A stretch of 64,000 nucleotides of DNA from Marinobacter nauticus (GCF_019801015.1 NZ_JAHVJZ010000011.1:62001-126000), one strand, 5' to 3'; numbered from the stretch's first letter, positions 52,167 to 61,418 are shown. Translations and numbers: made by a program. Notes: a model not told the origin generated them from the letters alone.

Positions 52167-53198
52167 GTGAAATTGGGTCTCTTACTGCCTGCCCTTGCCG
52201 CCTTTTCCCTGACGGGAACCGTTAATGCCGAAACGGCGCCCATTGCCCTGGCCATCCACGGTGGTGCCGGCACCATCAACCCGGAAAAGATGAGTGACGC
52301 TCAGCGCCAGGCGGTTCAGGCCAAACTGGATGAAGCACTGAGCGCAGGCTATGCGGTGCTTTCCCGCGACGGCTCCGCGTTGGATGCGGTGGAAACGGCG
52401 GTGCGGGTGCTGGAGGACTCGCCGCTGTTTAACGCCGGAGTCGGGGCCGTGTACACCTGGGAGGAGACGCACGAACTGGACGCTTCCATTATGGATGGCG
52501 CGACCCTCGATGCTGGCGCGGTGGCAGGGGTTCGCACGGTGAAAAACCCCATCACCCTGGCCCGGGCGGTGATGACCGACTCCCCTCACGTGATGCTTTC
52601 CGGTGACGGTGCCGAGTCGTTTGCGCGGGAGCAGGGAGTGACTCAGGTGCCCAACAGTCATTTCGACACCGAACGCCGGCTTAAGAGTCTGAAGGACGCC
52701 AAGGCGAAGATCCTGGCTCAGCAAGGGGTCAGCCATCAGGCGGCGGTGGCCGCCCTCGAGAGCGAGTTTAAGATGGGTACCGTGGGCGCAGTGGCACTGG
52801 ACCGTGCCGGAAACCTGGCGGCGGCCACCAGTACCGGTGGTATGACCGCTAAGCGTTGGGGCCGGATCGGCGACAGTCCGGTGATCGGCGCCGGAACCTA
52901 TGCGGACAATGACGCCTGTGCGGTGTCGGCCACCGGCCATGGCGAGTTCTTTATCCGTTACAACGTGGCGGCGGACATCTGTGCAAGGGTGAAGTACCAG
53001 AAGGTGTCACTGGCGAGTGCGGCGGACACGGTGATTCTGGAGCGGCTGAAAGCGGTCGGCGGCACCGGCGGCGTCATCACGGTTGATCCCAATGGCCGGG
53101 TGGCGATGCCCTTTAACACCGAAGGGATGTATCGGGCCAGCATCGACGCCGACGGCAACAAGGTGATAGCCATCTGGCAGGATGCCCTGACCGAGTAA
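52167..53198 (+). CDS. Isoaspartyl peptidase / plant-type L-asparaginase, secreted
   Basis: This 343-residue Ntn-hydrolase has a signal peptide (ending near VNAE, ~22). The family pattern IAIHGGAGT follows, and the autoprocessing/catalytic threonine T205 lies in KMGTVGAVALD. Downstream come TSTGGMTAKRWGRIGDSPVIGAGTYAD and GGTGGVITVD. It cleaves isoaspartyl dipeptides or asparagine, here in the periplasm. The GTG at 52167 is selected since AAGGAAG lies eight bases upstream. It is divergent from tamA. Confidence 0.93.
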   Translation: MKLGLLLPALAAFSLTGTVNAETAPIALAIHGGAGTINPEKMSDAQRQAVQAKLDEALSAGYAVLSRDGSALDAVETAVRVLEDSPLFNAGVGAVYTWEETHELDASIMDGATLDAGAVAGVRTVKNPITLARAVMTDSPHVMLSGDGAESFAREQGVTQVPNSHFDTERRLKSLKDAKAKILAQQGVSHQAAVAALESEFKMGTVGAVALDRAGNLAAATSTGGMTAKRWGRIGDSPVIGAGTYADNDACAVSATGHGEFFIRYNVAADICARVKYQKVSLASAADTVILERLKAVGGTGGVITVDPNGRVAMPFNTEGMYRASIDADGNKVIAIWQDALTE

Positions 53199-53299
53199 GG
53201 TTCGAAACCGACGAACGACGCAATCGGATCCATTTCCGGGACAGTTGCAGCGGTGCGAACTACCTTTATAGGGAATCTGCCGAGCAATTAGGGGGAAGG

Positions 53300-53716
53300 A
53301 TGGAATCGGTCAAAGTCATTGATTATATGGAACGTCATCCGGTGAAGCTGACGCCAGATACGCCGTTGTCCAGTGCGGTGGAGTTGCTGTTGAACAAAGG
53401 CCAGATGGGCGCACCGGTGGTCGACAGTGAAGACCACCTGCTGGGGTTTATCTCGGAACAGGATTGCCTGGCCAAGCTGCTGGAAAGCTCTTACCACTGT
53501 GACCTCACTGCCATTGTGGCGGATGTGATGCGGACGGAAGTGCTCACGGCCCAAGGCGAAGATTCGGTGTTGTCACTGGCGGAGATGATGCTGGGCCAGA
53601 AGCCCAAGATCTACCCGGTCGTGGAAGAGGGCAAAGTGATCGGTGTTATCGATCGCAGCAGGGTTCTGAAGGCACTGGGTACCCATCTGAAGGTGTGTTT
53701 CCGACACGCGGTGTGA
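53300..53716 (+). CDS. CBS-domain pair protein
   Basis: The 138-residue protein consists of two CBS domains (VIDYMERHPVKLTPDTPLSSAVELLL and DVMRTEVLTAQGEDSVLSLAEMML) forming a Bateman module that binds adenine nucleotides. No effector domain is attached, so it may regulate a partner in trans. GGGGGAAGG precedes the ATG. A terminator follows. Confidence 0.9.
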   Translation: MESVKVIDYMERHPVKLTPDTPLSSAVELLLNKGQMGAPVVDSEDHLLGFISEQDCLAKLLESSYHCDLTAIVADVMRTEVLTAQGEDSVLSLAEMMLGQKPKIYPVVEEGKVIGVIDRSRVLKALGTHLKVCFRHAV

Positions 53717-53738
53717 GCGGCGCGGCCACACCGGAAAA

Positions 53739-53766
53739 ACGGCGCGGATTTCCGCGCCGTTTCTGT
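53739..53766 (+). terminator. Rho-independent terminator
   Basis: The stem ACGGCGCGG-ATTT-CCGCGCCGT (53739-53760) is followed by TTCTGTTT. Confidence 0.8.
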
Positions 53767-53894
53767 TTGTCCGGCAGGGGATCACGTTTTAGCAAAAAAG
53801 AATAAGTCCCAAGGATTTGATGTTAAGAAATACTGCAATTCAAATGCGACTTTCTCGTACTATTAAAGGTTGAAGATGTTGATGGAGAGTGAAG

Positions 53895-54698
53895 ATGAGA
53901 GATCGGGTCTGGGAACAACTGCGCAGCGAAGCGGAAGTGATTACCCGCACTGAGCCACTGCTGACCAGCTATGTCCACACCTGCATTTTGAGCCACCGGA
54001 GCCTGGGCGGGGCGTTGAGCTTTATTTTGTCCAACCAGATGGCAGACGAAGTGATGTCTGCGATGGTGCTCAGGGAGTTGCTGGAAGGCGCTTACCTGTC
54101 GGATCCCAACATCACCACCTGCGCGGCGCACGATATGGAAGCGGTGTTTAACCGTGACCCTGCGGTGAAAACCTTCCTGACTGTGCTGCTGAACCTGAAA
54201 GGGTTCCAGTCGATCCAGACACACCGTCTGGCCCATCACCTCTGGCACGAAGGCCGGGAAGACCTGGCGTTGTTCCTTCAGAGTCGAAATTCACAGGTGT
54301 ATGGCGTCGACATTCACCCGGCGGCCAAAATCGGCAAAGGGGTGATGTTCGACCACGCTACCGGCATTGTGGTCGGTGAAACCGCGGTGATTGAAGATAA
54401 CGTGTCGATTCTGCAGTCCGTTACCCTTGGCGGTACCGGCAACGAATCCGGCGACCGTCACCCCAAGGTTCGAAGCGGCGTGATGATCGGCGCGGGCGCC
54501 AAAGTGCTCGGCAATATCGAAGTGGGCGAGGGCGCCAAGATTGGTGCCGGTTCCGTGGTGGTCAATCCGGTGCCGCCCCACGTCACCGTAGTGGGCGTGC
54601 CCGCCAAAATTGTCGGCCGTCCGGACTGCGCCCACCCCTGCGATACCATGGACCAGACCCTGGCATCCAATGGCGCTGATCTGGGGGCGGGGATCTGA
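53895..54698 (+). CDS. cysE: Serine acetyltransferase
   Basis: CysE converts serine and acetyl-CoA to O-acetylserine, the first step of cysteine synthesis. The 267-residue protein has the helical N-terminal domain (VWEQLRSEAEVITRTEPLL) and a hexapeptide beta-helix with DIHPAAKIGKGVMFDHATGIVVGE. VTLGGTG follows, and VVVNPVPPHVTVVGVPAKIVG comes near the end. The tail ending DLGAGI resembles the CysK-binding C-terminal isoleucine. GGAG lies seven bases before the ATG at 53895, so I do not use the GTG two codons upstream. Confidence 0.96.
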   Translation: MRDRVWEQLRSEAEVITRTEPLLTSYVHTCILSHRSLGGALSFILSNQMADEVMSAMVLRELLEGAYLSDPNITTCAAHDMEAVFNRDPAVKTFLTVLLNLKGFQSIQTHRLAHHLWHEGREDLALFLQSRNSQVYGVDIHPAAKIGKGVMFDHATGIVVGETAVIEDNVSILQSVTLGGTGNESGDRHPKVRSGVMIGAGAKVLGNIEVGEGAKIGAGSVVVNPVPPHVTVVGVPAKIVGRPDCAHPCDTMDQTLASNGADLGAGI

Positions 54699-54716
54699 AC
54701 CCATAACCAATTCATC

Positions 54717-54745
54717 GGGCGGCCAGTTGGCCGCCTGTTTTTTTT
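54717..54745 (+). terminator. cysE terminator
   Basis: The stem GGCGGCCA-GT-TGGCCGCC (54718-54735) is followed by TGTTTTTTTT. Confidence 0.9.
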
Positions 54746-54841
54746 CAGCAATTTGTGACACTTTGAAAGGAGGGTTTGGCGCGGAACCGGATGTCGGCGC
54801 TCAACCGTCGGATGCGGTTTGAACTCAGGGAGGGTGACACC

Positions 54842-56311
54842 ATGGGGCAATCGATCCACCAGACGGCGTTCAGCGAAGCAGACCATCAACGGTTTGCCCG
54901 GCGGCTGCAGTCGGATCTCGACACGCTCGAGTCACTGCTCGATACACCGGGATGGGGTGTCGGGCCCCGCACCCTGGGCGCGGAGCTGGAGCTGTACCTG
55001 ACCGATCCCGATGGCCGGCCAGCCAAGCGCAACCAGGAGGTGCTGGCGCTGGCTGACGATCCGCTTCTGACCATGGAGCTCAATCGCTTCAACCTGGAAT
55101 ACAACTGCCCCTATACCCAATGCCAGGGCGCGCCTTTCTCCTGGCTACAGGACAAGATCGACCAGCGCCTCGCCTCACTGCGCTCCCTGCTTCAGCCCCA
55201 CCAGATCGCGGTCACCCCCATCGGCATTTTGCCTACTCTGTGCGAGGACGACTTTGGCCTCGACTCAATGACAGACAGCCCCCGTTACCACGCGCTGACC
55301 CAGATACTCACCCAATCCCGCGGCGGGCCTTTCCAAATCTGTATCGCCGGGGCTGACCGACTGATGATGAGCGCGGATGATATGACCCTGGAAGGCGCCA
55401 ACACCTCATTTCAGCTCCACCTGAAAGTGGCCCCTGCCGAATTTGCACGCTGGTTCAATGCGGTGCAGATCGCTTCGGCATTTGCCCTGGCGCTGGGCGC
55501 CAACTCGCCGTTGTTCCTGGGGCGTCGGCTCTGGCACGAAACCCGGGTGCCGTTGTTTAAGCAGTCCATCGACTGCCGCAACCTCTGCCAGATGAACTGG
55601 AAACCGCCCGCCCGGGTCTCCTTTGGCAAGGGCTACGTCCGCAGCAGCGCACTGGAACTGTTCCGCCAGGGCGTCAGTCTTCAGCCGGTGCTATTGCCGG
55701 AGTGTCATGAGGAGCTGCAACAACCTGGCCGCGGGCCAGCCCTGACGGCCCTGCGACTGCACCATGGCACCATCTGGAGCTGGAATCGCGCGGTGTACGA
55801 CGATGCGGGAGGTGGCCACCTGCGGATTGAGCTGCGAAGCCTGCCAGCCGGGCCAACCACCGTGGACATGATGGCCAACGGCGCGCTCTCACTGGGCCTG
55901 GCGCAGGCCCTGTTGCCGGAGCTGGAGCGGCTGATGGATGTGCTGCCCTTCGAGTTTGCCGAGTACAACTTTTATCGGGCAGCCCAAAGGGGGCTGAACA
56001 CGGAGCTGCTGTGGCCCAACGGGCAGGGCAATCTGGAGGAGAGAGCATTAAAGGCGCTGCTGCCGGAATTGATCGACAAGGCGGAGCAGGGACTGGTGAC
56101 CCTCGGCATCGCCCCGAAGGAGGCGTCGCACCTGATGTCGGTGTTGCGGGCCCGTTTGGCCAGCGGCCAGACCGGAGCCCAATGGCAGCTGGATTGCCTG
56201 GCGAGACTGGAAGTGAAGCGTAACCGAGAGGAGGCCCTGGCGCTGATGTTTGAACAATACCGTCGGCTCAGTGAGTCCGGACAGCCTGTTGGCTCCTGGG
56301 GTCAGGGATGA
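54842..56311 (+). CDS. GCS2-type glutamate-cysteine ligase-like amidoligase
   Basis: This 489-residue protein is in the glutamine synthetase-like carboxylate-amine ligase group (GCS2/YbdK-like). The pattern LGAELELYLTD (~47-57) and ELNRFNLEYNC hold the glutamates expected to bind metal. GGGHLRIELRSLPAGPT, in the second half, is the family's nucleotide/metal segment. Such enzymes join an amino acid to a carboxylate, and some make gamma-glutamylcysteine. It is not the E. coli GshA type. The ATG at 54842 has GGGAGG upstream. It overlaps the following M14-type deacylase gene (ATGA), implying a joint pathway. The substrate is unknown. Confidence 0.78.
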   Translation: MGQSIHQTAFSEADHQRFARRLQSDLDTLESLLDTPGWGVGPRTLGAELELYLTDPDGRPAKRNQEVLALADDPLLTMELNRFNLEYNCPYTQCQGAPFSWLQDKIDQRLASLRSLLQPHQIAVTPIGILPTLCEDDFGLDSMTDSPRYHALTQILTQSRGGPFQICIAGADRLMMSADDMTLEGANTSFQLHLKVAPAEFARWFNAVQIASAFALALGANSPLFLGRRLWHETRVPLFKQSIDCRNLCQMNWKPPARVSFGKGYVRSSALELFRQGVSLQPVLLPECHEELQQPGRGPALTALRLHHGTIWSWNRAVYDDAGGGHLRIELRSLPAGPTTVDMMANGALSLGLAQALLPELERLMDVLPFEFAEYNFYRAAQRGLNTELLWPNGQGNLEERALKALLPELIDKAEQGLVTLGIAPKEASHLMSVLRARLASGQTGAQWQLDCLARLEVKRNREEALALMFEQYRRLSESGQPVGSWGQG

Positions 56312-57351
56312 ATCCCCGATTCAGTACCCAATGGCCGACCGAAGCGCAATGGCAGCGCGGGCTGATGGAATGGCTGAACCAGCAGGATCGCCCTTGTTGG
56401 CTGAGTTGGCCCGGACGGGATCCCGGTCGACATCGGGTGGTGGTGACGCTGCTGCACGGCAACGAACCCTCGGGCCTGAAAGCGCTGTGGTCGATGATGC
56501 CAAACCCGCCTGACTGTGCCGTCACCACCCACTTCTGCATTGCCAACGTGGATGCGGCCCGTCTTGAAGGGGGCTTTGTTCATCGTTGTCGCCCGGGCAG
56601 GGCCGATCTGAACCGATGTTTTGGCCGTGCTGGCGTGGGGCCGGAGTATGAGTTGGCGGCGGCCATTGAGGAGCGCATCCGTGCTCTGGCACCGGAAGCG
56701 GTGGTGGATCTGCACAACACCTCCGGCAGCGGCCCAAGCTTTGCGGTGACCATCGCGGATACCCCAGAGCACACGGCACTGGCCGGGCGCTTTACTGAGC
56801 GGATGCTGCACACCCGGGTTCGGCTTGGGGCGCTGATGGAGCTCAGTTTGCCCGGGTGTCCGGTGATCACCATTGAGTGTGGCGGAGCGATGGATCCCGC
56901 CTCCGACGAAGTGGCCCGGGCCGGGTTGGTTCGGTTTTTGTCGGACGATCCCTTGCTGCTGGAGGATAAGGGCGCCTGGCCACTGGATCGACTGAAAGAT
57001 CCGATTCGGGTTCAGCTGGCGCCGGGCCGGGCGATTGGTTATGGCAATGGCGCCATCGCTGATCACGATTTGGTGCTGCCTCCTTACATCGAACGGATGA
57101 ATTTCGGCTGGCTGGATGCGGGTACGCCGCTGGGGTGGCTGGGGCCGCTGGGCCTGAAGGCACTGCGGGTGTCGGACGGCATTGGCCGACCCGAGGTGGG
57201 AGCGCTGTTCTATGCGGATGAGGGGCTGTTGCGTCTGCGCAGTCCCAGCAAGTTGTTTATGATCACCACCAACCCTCGCATTGCGCTGTCGGATTGCCTG
57301 TTTTATATGGTGACGGCACAGCCGGAGGCCGCCAGTCGCGCAAGTGACTGA
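56308..57351 (+). CDS. M14-type deacylase (succinylglutamate desuccinylase/aspartoacylase family)
   Basis: The 347-residue protein has the zinc motif LLHGNEPSG (H50, E53), with the later VVDLHNTSGSG (His ligand) and ITIECGG region. The family cleaves acyl-amino acids. The ATGA overlap with the GCS2-type ligase suggests coupled synthesis and cleavage of an amide. AstE is not supported, since no ast genes are present. It is followed by an outer-membrane protein gene 44 bp away. Confidence 0.85.
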   Translation: MNPRFSTQWPTEAQWQRGLMEWLNQQDRPCWLSWPGRDPGRHRVVVTLLHGNEPSGLKALWSMMPNPPDCAVTTHFCIANVDAARLEGGFVHRCRPGRADLNRCFGRAGVGPEYELAAAIEERIRALAPEAVVDLHNTSGSGPSFAVTIADTPEHTALAGRFTERMLHTRVRLGALMELSLPGCPVITIECGGAMDPASDEVARAGLVRFLSDDPLLLEDKGAWPLDRLKDPIRVQLAPGRAIGYGNGAIADHDLVLPPYIERMNFGWLDAGTPLGWLGPLGLKALRVSDGIGRPEVGALFYADEGLLRLRSPSKLFMITTNPRIALSDCLFYMVTAQPEAASRASD

Positions 57352-57395
57352 TTTCCAGTCTAAGGTTAGGGCAAGTCGTTAATGAGGAGAGAACG

Positions 57396-58250
57396 ATGCG
57401 CCCGTTCCCCGCTGTTACGCCAGTCTGCGCCGCCCTATTGAGTGTGTTTAGTGCCGCTGCCCAGGCCGGTACCTTCCCAATCTGGGGCGAGGAAGCCCAG
57501 GCCCGAGGCTACGAGTTGCCCCGCACCTACGGTCTGACGCTCAGCGCCATGGACATCGACCAGCCTCTGGTGATTGATGAGATCCGCCTGACCGACCCCA
57601 ATATGATTCTTGATCAACTGGTGGCGGTGGAGGCGGATAAAGCGGATCAGGAGTCCCAGACCTACACGCTGCGGGCGGATATGTGGGTGTTCCCTTTCCT
57701 GAATCTATACGGGTTGGTGGGCTACACCGAAGGCACCAGCGAGGCGATGGTTGTGCCCTTTGTCGCCGGAAACCCGGTGACGGCGGAGCCGGTCCTGTTT
57801 CCGCTGGACTTCAACGGCACCACCTACGGCGGCGGGCTCACTCTGGCTTATGGCATCGGCAACTGGTGGGCGGCCATCGACATCAATTACACCTTTACCG
57901 ACCTGAACATCATCGACGGTGAGATCGAGGCGTTCACCTCCTCGCCGCGGTTGGGCTATCGCTGGCCGATGGGCGTGCATGAATACCGGCTGTGGGCCGG
58001 GGCGATGTACCAGGATGTGGATCAGGTGTTCCGTGGCCAGCTTGCCAGCCTGGGATTGGGTGGCGGGTTGGGGGAGTTGTTGCAGGGCATTGCACCGGAC
58101 GGTCGATTCGAAGTGCGGCAGCATCTGGTCTCACCCTGGAACACTCTGGTGGGGGCGATGTACGTCTATGACCGACGCTGGGAATTCATTCTTGAAGGCG
58201 GCTTTGGCGACCGCGACTCCATCTTCTTTTCTACCGGCTACCGGTTCTGA
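57396..58250 (+). CDS. Outer-membrane beta-barrel protein, hypothetical
   Basis: The 284-residue protein has a signal peptide ending near AAAQAG (~25). Amphipathic strands follow (LRADMWVFPFLNLYGLVGYTEG, TYGGGLTLAYGIGNWWAAIDINYTF as separate strands), ending in SIFFSTGYRF with a terminal phenylalanine. It is a barrel of about ten to twelve strands. I do not recognise the family. GAGGAGAG precedes the ATG. It may be co-transcribed with the GCS2-M14 pair. A strong terminator follows. Confidence 0.8.
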   Translation: MRPFPAVTPVCAALLSVFSAAAQAGTFPIWGEEAQARGYELPRTYGLTLSAMDIDQPLVIDEIRLTDPNMILDQLVAVEADKADQESQTYTLRADMWVFPFLNLYGLVGYTEGTSEAMVVPFVAGNPVTAEPVLFPLDFNGTTYGGGLTLAYGIGNWWAAIDINYTFTDLNIIDGEIEAFTSSPRLGYRWPMGVHEYRLWAGAMYQDVDQVFRGQLASLGLGGGLGELLQGIAPDGRFEVRQHLVSPWNTLVGAMYVYDRRWEFILEGGFGDRDSIFFSTGYRF

Positions 58251-58263
58251 CCCGGACAAAAGC

Positions 58264-58294
58264 AAAACGCCCGGCGTGATGCCGGGCTTTTTTT
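58264..58294. terminator. Bidirectional rho-independent terminator
   Basis: The stem GCCCGGC-GTGAT-GCCGGGC (58269-58287) has AAAA before and TTTTTTT after it. It separates convergent genes. Confidence 0.9.
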
Positions 58295-58306
58295 GCCTGT
58301 CGTGGC

Positions 58307-59425
58307 CTACAGCGGCTGGGTGTGGGTCAGAAACTTAAACAGCTCGGTGCCCTGTTGCACATTGGCCGAGGCGAAGTGCAGCACCGGGATGGCGTCGCAG
58401 GGCAGGCTCACTTCGGTGTAGAGATCGTCCGTGCGGCCGAGTCGCTCATAGTGCCAGATTCGGGCGACTGGCGCGCCCGCCGGAACCGGTTGGCCCAGCG
58501 GTGCCAGGTACTCAATCTGCCCGGCGCATGGGCTGTAGAGCGCACGGTAATCGTTCAGATCACAGGCATGCAGGGTCTCGGGGGCGACTTTGTGCGTGCC
58601 CTCAGGCCAGCAGCCCATCACTTCCAGATAGCGGGCGATGCCTGCCGCATCCCGCTCGGCCTGTGCCACGTCCAACTTCTCCTGGCTGCCCAACTCCAGA
58701 GTAAAGGCATCCACCTGCACCCCGAACGCCCGGCCCAGGCGGGCAAACTGTTCGGACAGTTGCCACCAGGGACTGAACGCGGCTTCATCCATGGCGCCGC
58801 CAAAATCGCTGGGCATCAGGATGGTCAGCGGGATATTGAAGCGTCGGGCGCGCTCCCTGGCGTATTTCGGGGCATACAGGTGGCGGGCACTGATGGGGCC
58901 GGTATGCAGGTCCAGTACGATGTCAGCTTCCACCGCCATCTGTTGCAGTCGCAGCGCCAGGTGCTGCCCGGTTTTGACGCCCCAGGGGGAGGCCAGGCGC
59001 TGTTCAAGCTGTTGCTGAAGCAGGCCACGAAACGCCTGCGTGATGGTATTGTCATCCTGAGTCAGATGAGCCTGACAGAACGGGGCGACGATATCGGGCT
59101 GAAACCAATACTGGCGGTTCCAGTTGTCGCCGCTGATGGGGTCAAACCGGCCCAGGGTGAACTCCCCGCTTTTCTGGTTGATGCCGATGGGATTGGCCAT
59201 GGGCACCAGGGTGATGTGGCCTTTGGGTGGGCGCTGACGGCACAGTGCCAAAAAGCGTTCAAGTACCGCGTTGCCCTGGATTTCGGCACCATGAACATTG
59301 GCCTGAAGGTAGACCGATGGACCGCCTTCTTGGCCTTTAATGGTGATGACGGGAATACGGGCGGGCTCACCACTGGGTTGTTGGCCAACGTCCAGATAGG
59401 CAGTGCTGATCATTAAGCGATCCAT
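58307..59425 (-). CDS. Second M14-type deacylase (AspA/AstE-like)
   Basis: The 372-residue protein is a succinylglutamate desuccinylase/aspartoacylase-family zinc enzyme. ANVHGAEIQGN carries H45 and E48, and DIVLDLHTGP the third ligand. The C-terminal part has a barrel-sandwich-like domain (PCAGQIEYLAPLGQPVPAGAPVARI) typical of the long form. It faces the GCS2-M14 unit. I choose the ATG at 59425; a second in-frame ATG at 59413 has an equally weak ribosome site. The substrate is unknown. Confidence 0.85.
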   Translation of the reverse strand: MDRLMISTAYLDVGQQPSGEPARIPVITIKGQEGGPSVYLQANVHGAEIQGNAVLERFLALCRQRPPKGHITLVPMANPIGINQKSGEFTLGRFDPISGDNWNRQYWFQPDIVAPFCQAHLTQDDNTITQAFRGLLQQQLEQRLASPWGVKTGQHLALRLQQMAVEADIVLDLHTGPISARHLYAPKYARERARRFNIPLTILMPSDFGGAMDEAAFSPWWQLSEQFARLGRAFGVQVDAFTLELGSQEKLDVAQAERDAAGIARYLEVMGCWPEGTHKVAPETLHACDLNDYRALYSPCAGQIEYLAPLGQPVPAGAPVARIWHYERLGRTDDLYTEVSLPCDAIPVLHFASANVQQGTELFKFLTHTQPL

Positions 59426-59740
59426 TCGTGGGAAGTTCTGCTTCCGTTGTACCACAATCAATCTCAGCAATAAATGGACGTCTGGAAGTCTGATATTTTG
59501 AGTGAGTGTTGCATTGGTTTCGGTGGTGTTGGATCGAGCGGGATTCGCTCCATGTTGAGCCCTTTGCAAGGATTAAAACATGATGAACATCATAGGTTTT
59601 GTGTCAAATTATTGGCATTGCAAAGAGGGTTTGACAGAATTTTTACCCACAGTAGGACCCTCGTCCGAATCTCTTCAATTCGTTTGGTTCATTAATCAAA
59701 CGATCCGAGAGCTGCACTAACTATAAGGAGTAGTAAATCA
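59426..59740. other. AT-rich intergenic region with possible promoter
   Basis: There is no gene in these 315 bases. TTGACA at ~59632 is a perfect -35 box, with TAGGAC about 16 bases downstream as a weak -10. CGTTTG/CAAACG (59681-59702) forms a small hairpin. Composition is markedly AT-richer than the flanking core genes. Confidence 0.4.
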
Positions 59741-60082
59741 GTGTTGAGAAACTTGATGGGCAAGTTTCAGTCGTTGACTCAACGTTCTTCGCACGATGCG
59801 TCAACATGGGTTCATTACGTTGAGGCGTTGGCGAAACTAAATCGACGTGGCGGGCAATATCGGGTAAAGACCTTTAAGTCGGATGGTTCCGCAATTGAGC
59901 TGGGTAAACCCTTTCCTACTTACCAAAGTGCGATCCGGGAGATGACCTCTCTGTATCGGAAGGCCGGCGTTACTACCGTTACCATAGAGCAGAATTCTGA
60001 GCTACTGCTCATGACACGAAAGCCCGGCAAACCTTCAAGTCAGACGCTGGTTGGCGTTGAAGTCTCGTTCGAAGCGGTTTGA
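59741..60082 (+). CDS. Hypothetical 113-residue protein
   Basis: The GTG at 59741 with AAGGAG eleven bases upstream opens a 113-residue frame. It is soluble and basic in the middle (NRRGGQYRVKTFKSDG), with a regular alternation of strands and helices (TYQSAIREMTSLYRKAGVTTVTIEQNSELLLMTRK). I do not recognise the family. Codon use is near neutral and AT-richer than the core. The ribosome site and organised secondary structure support coding. No operon partner is visible. Confidence 0.5.
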   Translation: MLRNLMGKFQSLTQRSSHDASTWVHYVEALAKLNRRGGQYRVKTFKSDGSAIELGKPFPTYQSAIREMTSLYRKAGVTTVTIEQNSELLLMTRKPGKPSSQTLVGVEVSFEAV

Positions 60083-60621
60083 TTCGTTTGGTTTCTGAGT
60101 GCGGCTCGTCAGTGCTCGATCAGCGCTCCCGCCTATTTGTGTGATTTCCCTTCTGAGTAATAGCCAGGCCAGGCATTGCACTGTTATTGACGTATTGATG
60201 TTGGCTTGAAGCGCGTTGGGCATCGGACTCTTAGTCTCAAAGACGATGAGCATGCTTAAAAATCTGGTGACTTTATTCCTGTTACCTTCTGGGCCAAGGG
60301 AATCAACATTCCATTTTCCGGCACCGTATGAAGGTGTTTGAAAATTCCTTCATCGGAAATGCAGAACGTATCGATTTCGCTCATTTTGGGTGAAAGGCTC
60401 CCCCTCTTTCATGCAAATAACTTTCTGGTCGACGACACGAAAATTGCGAAGCGAATCGCCTTTAACGGGAGGCAGGTATTAAGTCTCCAATTTTTGAACG
60501 AAATATTAAGCGAAGGTTGGGAATCACACATCGGGCTCGATATTCAAAAGTGCCCGGAGTACGCTTATTTTCGTTGAAATTGTGGTTGTGGCGGCATAGC
60601 CCGACCAGCGTGATAATAACA
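60083..60621. other. AT-rich region with a doubtful ORF
   Basis: No solid gene is seen. A plus-strand frame from ~60359 to 60577 would give about 72 residues (MQNVSISLILGERLPLF...). It has only non-ATG or poorly placed starts, and an alternative ATG at 60329 in another frame ends after 21 codons. This may be a decayed gene. The region is the second low-GC patch of the window. Confidence 0.4.
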
Positions 60622-60640
60622 AGCGGGGTCCCACCCCGCT
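60622..60640 (-). terminator. Terminator hairpin of the 60651 gene
   Basis: On the minus strand AGCGGGGT-GGG-ACCCCGCT is followed by TGTTATT, a strong stem with a poor T run. It lies ten bases after the stop codon. Confidence 0.6.
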
Positions 60641-60650
60641 CATTTTGTAT

Positions 60651-61418
60651 TCAGAAACCCAATCCTGCCTTATTGCTGACAAAGTGGGTCAATCCTTCGC
60701 CGATTTCGCCGCTGGCCACGTCCTGAATGCGCAGTCGGAACTGATGTTTGCCCGCGTCCAGCTTGGGCTTGGCGAACTGGGCGATCATCATTGGCATATA
60801 GCAGAGCTCTTCGGGGCCGATGTCCTTGGTACTAAAGTCGCCGCAGGGACCGACCTGCTCATAGCTCCAGAAGTAACTTTTCAGCGCCAGGGGCTGGCCA
60901 TCAATAGAGGCCTGAATCACATCGGCGTTGAGCTGAGGGCGAATATCAATGATGGCCAGGTACTGGCCGTCGACCGCTTTGCGATAGACTTTCGGATTGA
61001 GGGCCGGAGCCAGGTGCATCGGCCGGAACGAGGCAAATACGCTGTTGGAGCCGCCGTTGGAGGCCCACACGCTTAAGGAGTAAACCTCAATGGTGTCGAA
61101 GGCGATGTCGATCACTTCGTCCTGGTTCAATTGCAGGTTCCAGCCCCAGAATTCGAGCTGGGTTTTGGCGTACTCTGGCAGGTCCAGGCTGTAGAGCGAG
61201 TTATAGTGGCCGGCCGGGACTTCGGCCCGATAGTTGCCCTGTTCATCACACTTAAAGTAGAGCGAATCATCGGCAATAAAGGTGGAGGGGTTGAAGATCA
61301 CGTCACAGCGGGGTACCGGCGCGCCGTTTCGGTCCGTCACCTTGCCGGTGATCACCACGTTTTCCGCACTGACCGGCAGCGCCAGCACGCTGAGCAGCGC
61401 GCAAGTTATCCATTTCAT
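60651..61418 (-). CDS. Secreted protein with carboxypeptidase-regulatory-like domain
   Basis: The 255-residue protein has a signal peptide ending near PVSAEN (~18). An N-terminal beta-sandwich follows, with VVITGKVTDRNGAPVPRCDVIFNPS and DEQGNYRAEVPAGHYNSLYSL, resembling carboxypeptidase-regulatory-like repeats. The rest is beta-rich and holds paired cysteines (PCGDF, LCYMP). The role is unknown; it is probably periplasmic or surface-exposed. AGGAAGAC precedes the ATG. It is a single-gene unit. Confidence 0.75.
   Translation of the reverse strand: MKWITCALLSVLALPVSAENVVITGKVTDRNGAPVPRCDVIFNPSTFIADDSLYFKCDEQGNYRAEVPAGHYNSLYSLDLPEYAKTQLEFWGWNLQLNQDEVIDIAFDTIEVYSLSVWASNGGSNSVFASFRPMHLAPALNPKVYRKAVDGQYLAIIDIRPQLNADVIQASIDGQPLALKSYFWSYEQVGPCGDFSTKDIGPEELCYMPMMIAQFAKPKLDAGKHQFRLRIQDVASGEIGEGLTHFVSNKAGLGF

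Noticed and set aside
51974-52279. N-terminal extension of the TamA frame to an upstream start
   Set aside because: The extension lacks a signal peptide at its N-terminus and overlaps the divergent asparaginase gene; the TTG at 51973 starts the signal peptide with a good ribosome site.
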